This document shows positions 59,073 to 64,000 of a DNA stretch of 64,000 nt, in pieces; position 1 is the stretch's first letter, and the number at the start of each line of letters is the position of its first letter. The stretch comes from Chionis minor (Eukaryota; Chordata; Aves; Charadriiformes; Chionididae): NCBI GenBank assembly GCA_013398295.1, contig VZSF01011129.1:1-64000 (forward strand), given 5' to 3'. The translations under genes and the position numbers were made by a program. The notes beneath the pieces were generated by a model that saw nothing but the letters and a program-made list of their open reading frames with translations, did not search any database and was not told where the DNA came from.

Positions 59073-62000
59073 GTAAGCGGGAACTTTGATCCCAATGAGG
59101 ATTTTATGTGAGAACTCAGGAGTTCTTGTCAATATTTTTTATTACAGTTATTTGAAGATTAAACTTTGGAGGTGCTGTATTCTTTAGAAATAAGAGTACA
59201 CAAAGTGCTCACTTATCTTTGAGCATATGAGCAGTCTCTGTGCTTATCTGCCAGTCTTGCCAACCTCTGTGCTTATCTTGCCAGTATCCAGATTTTAGGA
59301 GCTATTCTGTGCCAGAATCCATGTAATAAGTAGTACACAGAACTGAACCTGCAGCCTGTGAAAACAGTGGATTTGGATCTATACAAGATTGCCTAATTTA
59401 TTTATTCCTCATGAATGAGGATCTTAAATGGAGGAGATTGATTAATCCATGCAATACAGTAAATTCATTTCAAAGCCAAGACCGATAAACCGGCTGTCTA
59501 CATACCAGTGCTGCACAGCTTCACAGCTGACCCCAGAAGTCCATACTAGAAACATAGTCTGGGAACATGAACTTCACCCGCTGCCTTCTCAATAACCAGT
59601 GAGACCTGAGGTTCATCGGCTTGAATAGTCCTGCGTACATTAATACTCGAGGTTTAATATGAAATCTGCAGCTTTCCAGTAGGTCTGCTGGGTGCCAAGT
59701 CAGATGAGGTCAGGACCACGATTCCTGGAGCAATGCTGTAACGACTACACTTGTACTTCTTCACCAGAAGAAAATGAAAGTGAGAACACGGGTGAGAAGT
59801 CTCTATTGTTTTTGCAAAGAGGAATGGGAGAGTAAGACCTGATTGTGAATAGAGGTGAATTTGCAATGGCAATCTAGGAGACCCACAACAATGTGAGGTC
59901 ACCTGCAGGTCTCCTTTTCACAGTGGCAGGAATTCACCATCATTTGGGATAAAGGAGTGAATGCACCTTGGGGGCAAGTCGCTGGGCCCACATCAGTCTC
60001 TGTCCCTCTGACCTTTCTTTTGTAGAAGGTTAGTGGGCTTCTGTAAGCATACTACTGACAAGACAGAAAGACAGCAGAAAGTTGTCACTGGCCTGGGCAG
60101 TCTCACTCCAAAAAGTAGATATTAGTCTCTTAAAAATTGCTTCGTTGATTTCATTTCAGAGGAGTGAAGTAATAAAATGCTGACAAATCATGAATACACT
60201 ATTATCTCATGGCTGGTGCTAATAGAGCACTTCGATAATGATTTGGTGTTAAGGAAGCTATTCCTAAGAGGGATCAAGTTTAGAAAAACATTTAGGATTA
60301 CAGAAAAAAAAAAAAAAACCCAAAAAAACCCCCCCAAAACAAATCTCCTTTCACAGGATATGGGGTAATTCTCCGTAAGGACCTAAGGTCTTCTTTGCCC
60401 CCTGAGGGAAGAAAAAAGCACATTTAGAAGCCTAAAGCTGATCTTTGAATTAAACTAGTATATATCATTCTAACATAGAACATACCATTCTAACTGAAAA
60501 TTAATCAATTTAACCAAGAAGCAAGTCAGGGGGAGGAAATTGCATATATTGTTTTTTCTTCAAACAGGTACAACTTAGACAACTCCATTAGAAAATGTAT
60601 ATTTTGGATCATTTCTAGGTTGGCCTAATCCTAAAATAACTAACCCATTTGAAACAAAAATATTCTTTTCAATATGCACATCAAAGTCTACAAAGAGAAG
60701 TACTTTTACATCCATCCAATTATTAGATGACCAAAAGATCTCAGGACTTACAGAGATGCTGTGTTGCCACTTTCTTACAAAAAGTGGTTGACCTTCCCAT
60801 GGACAAACCAACTCCTTCCCAGGTACTGGTATCATCTGGGTTTGTGGCAGTACAGGGGGGGTTCCTTCACTGCCCCAGGACAGCACATAGTGATGGAACA
60901 TGATGACATGACATGGAGGCAAAGTTATGTTACCCATAGAAACCTGCCGCCATTCTAGGGACCCCATAACAAAGCAATCTCCTTTAGACACAGCACTTTC
61001 AGTTTCTGCAGAAAGTAGGGAATGTCCTGGGGCTGAGGCTTCTCCTCTGTCCCCCTGTGGAAGCTGGAGAGATGCTCCAGGTGCAAAAACACGTTTTGGC
61101 CTGACCAGAAGAGCTCACTTTGGGGTAGACTGGATTCTATCCATGCATCTATCAGGTCTCATAAAATATCAGTCACCAATAATTCAGCTATAATTTCCAG
61201 GCAATAAAGATAACATAGTAACATGTGACAAAGGTTTAATATCAGACCAAAAAAAAAACCAAAAAATCCTCCAGTTCAGCGTAGAAATCAATCAGGGGTT
61301 AATGGTGTGTTGATCTTTGATCAGCATCCTGGGTACATCTTGTGATCTATGGAAAGGTAAATATTGCAATAATGAGCTGTTGCTGCCATCTACCGAATGC
61401 AGGAGTTATGTACTACACAGCTTTACAATTTGGCTAGCCATCAAGTGTGAGATTATTTGTTGCTTGGCTGGATTAAGTAGAATTTCTGTTTCATTAGAAC
61501 AATCATGTTTCTTTCTAGAAGATGTTCAGGACACGAGTCTGCTTTAGAGAATATCTGTCCCCTTTGGGGAACACTGACTTCTCCTGTGGAGAGCCACTCC
61601 TAGCCCTTGGGGGAATTGTGAAAGGTGAGGTTTGTAAAGGGCACACCTAGCTCCCATAATGTGAAACACATTGCTCTTAATAAGAAAGAGTTACTAGTTA
61701 GAGCTGCAGGTTTTTAAAATCTTAGTACACGTTAGCTTTTCTTTAGTAATACACTGTGCAGGACTGCATCATCTTTACTGAGGATAAATACCTGCCCTCA
61801 TACGGCAGCTGTGGTTTACAAGAAGGAGCTTTCAGCTGCAAAAGTGCTGGCATTGGCACCGAATTTCTACCAGGATGCTGAAGGGTGGGCCCAAGGTCAA
61901 GCAGGCTGCTGAGGAAGTCCTAGCCATCAAGAGCTACCCCAGCCCCAGTGCTTTGTTTTATCCAGGGACGGAACCTGTTCCCGTATGTCCCAGAAACTGC

Positions 62001-64000
62001 TGATGGGTATATATCAGAGGCATTCAAACATACTCATACACGTATGCAAGCATTACACTTTAAAAAAAAAAGTTGTACTGACACAGTGGCAAGAAAGCTG
62101 GTCACTAAGCGCGAGAAATGCAGTACTATCATCTGGTTGCAATATATAAGAAAAGTACGCATATATTCCTTACCTACAAGGTACATACGTGGACAGTCAC
62201 GGCCAAATTCAGCCCTGCGGGTAAATAAGACCCTGTTTGGTATGGACGTCAACGGTGGTTGGACACATTTGCTTCAGAGGTGTCTTTGGCTCATCAGGGG
62301 CCATAAGAAGGTGGCAGTTCCAGAGGAGGCGCGGCAGACAGCCTGCCGGTCTCGCCGGGCACCGCGTGCAGCCAGGCCTTCACACGCACGCAACTCAACA
62401 AAAATGCAAGAACATGGTTTTGCACAACACCCAAGACCATTGGCTACAATAGTCACTTCTGTCTAAGATGGCAAAGGGATTTAAAGAGAGAAATCCATAT
62501 GAAAAATCTGGCGCTCTCTCAGTCTGCCTTAGAGTAAGTCAGGAGCGAAAGGACTGCATTTAATTGAATGACACCAGCATGAACCTGGTGCGAGCAGCAA
62601 ATTGGCCTCGGTCACCTGTGTTCTTCTGCAAAACTATGAATTTCCACACGAGGGAGCTTCTTGCCCGCGAAGCTCACAGCTACTGCACAGAGTGTTTCCT
62701 CCTGGGAAAGGTGACAGGAATGGCTCCCTGGGAGTTCGTAACTTCTGCGCGGTGCAGCCTGATTGTGCTGTATAGAGTCACAGCGAGAGCCAGTAAGGAA
62801 GCGGTTAACAGATAATGATGATTGTCAGAGCTTGTTAACCACAATTATTTTCAAGACATATGTAAATCTGTATAAATACCTAAGTGTGGTATATAATCTA
62901 AAACACACTGTTTAAATCTATAAGCATTCCAGAGTTAATTTCACTATGGGAACATTAGTTGCAACTTCCTGATTTCACCGTGTTTGAATTCATATCCATG
63001 AACATTAATTTAAAATTAGTCTAAATATTTGTTGAGACTTAATCACCTGATAAATTTAGCTCTTTTTCATTTTTATGAATTATTCATTATCTCTTCTCCT
63101 TTCCGTTGATGCGTTGGTTATTTGCAAGAATTGAGTTACTAGTTCATGCTAAAAAAATCCAGCATTTGCCGTGATTTGTAAAATGTTCCCCTGGGAAACC
63201 TGCCTGGTGACTATGATAGCATTTGTTTTTGCCATCAATATTGTGTGGTACTGGTTTGCTTCTTGAGGGCTCATTGGAGTTTTTAAGAGAGATATAAGCA
63301 AGTTCATACAGCAAACATTTTGCAACAAAAATGTTTCTGGTTATGTCTTGCATATATATCATGGATGTTCCTACACAAGAAGCTTGTGTTAGTAAAAGTT
63401 GGTAGGAATGTTTGGGAACAGTTTGATGAGGTGTGACTGCAGGAATGTAGCTATGTAAAACTGCTATCTGAAACAGAAGTAGTTCCTATTGCACAGTCCT
63501 GTCATAGAAAATACCTGAGCTTGCCAAAGGAGAAGAATAATTCTGTTTTAGGGCAAGGCTGAATTAAAAGTTATCGACCACCAGATATTATTAAGAGGAA
63601 CAAATCTTTTAAGGAAATTCTTGAGTGGAGGGGAGCAAGAATCCTTAACACTAGATAATTCAAATGAGAAGTGACTTGTGCCCCTCTAGCACATAAAGGG
63701 CCACCTCTCAAACCTTAGGGCCTGCATTCAACAAAAGCAGTGGAACACCAGATTTTCTGAATAGAGCTTACGTTCCCAAGTCTAGTACTGGCAGCCTCTT
63801 TTCTGGCTGCCACTCATTAAACAAATCTTTGCCGTAAAATTAATTTACTAGCAAACATTACTTCCCTTATTTCAACTCACTGAAACAGATAACATCTTGA
63901 ACTTCCCATCGGGTGATGTCTTTATACTTGTTACTTGCAATCTCAGTTTGTTACTATTAATTAAATAACAAATCTGAAAATTACTTCTAAAATTATGAAA
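59073..64000. other. Non-coding DNA, no gene seen
   Basis: AT-rich sequence to the window end. A/C low-complexity runs occur at 60303-60340 and 61250-61267. A 172-codon plus-strand frame (61948-62466) and a 138-codon minus-strand frame (60575-60991) are the longest, but neither shows a recognisable domain, splice context or codon pattern, so I do not call them genes. Confidence 0.4.

Noticed and set aside
60575..60991. 138-codon minus-strand open frame
   Set aside because: No recognisable family, and no promoter or splice context supports it.
61948..62466. 172-codon plus-strand open frame
   Set aside because: No domain, signal, splice context or recognisable similarity; composition is mixed and the length is possible by chance in 64 kb.
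1..64000. tRNA, rRNA, CRISPR array, operon or prophage structures
   Set aside because: Nothing of the kind was seen by eye; the DNA is vertebrate in character.

Overview
The window looks like avian nuclear DNA. It carries several CR1 LINE 3' ends, including a longer fragment with reverse-transcriptase coding remnants, plus avian-type LTR pieces, CpG-island promoters, sparse coding sequence and two assembly gaps. One protein-coding gene can be read with confidence: a phospholipid scramblase, best matched to PLSCR1, on the minus strand. I assembled it exon by exon from splice sites and protein similarity. The eight coding exons span 40837 down to 31855 and give a 309-residue protein with all phases agreeing.

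Layout. 1-8150 is non-coding, with an LTR-like piece near 3.8 kb and a splice-site-like repeat near 5.35 kb. 8151-8860 and 10.36-11.29 kb are CpG-rich, the second broken by a 608-N gap; they look like promoter DNA of a gene that I cannot identify. 11.3-31.4 kb is mostly AT-rich intergenic DNA with one CR1 copy and one possible spliced exon at 17.4 kb. 31.46-45.9 kb is the PLSCR1 transcription unit: poly(A) signal at 31480, coding exons from 31.9 to 40.8 kb, a long first intron, and a CpG-island promoter at 45.55-45.89 kb. 46-64 kb is mostly non-coding. It holds a small A-rich gap, a candidate divergent exon at 46.7 kb, a possible relic of a second scramblase exon at 48.5 kb, a truncated CR1 at 52.9-53.7 kb and a complete solo LTR at 58531-59067 with a 5-bp target-site duplication.

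Biology. PLSCR1 is a lipid-anchored or single-pass plasma-membrane protein linked to calcium-dependent lipid scrambling and interferon-induced antiviral defence. The promoter island carries a good interferon-stimulated response element, a second IRF-type site, a GC box and a perfect STAT-type GAS palindrome within about 150 bp. This fits interferon control of the gene in birds. I see no new multi-gene system. The points most worth following up are the interferon promoter module, the altered palmitoylation motif, the scramblase-like relic at 48.5 kb and the divergent exon at 46.7 kb.
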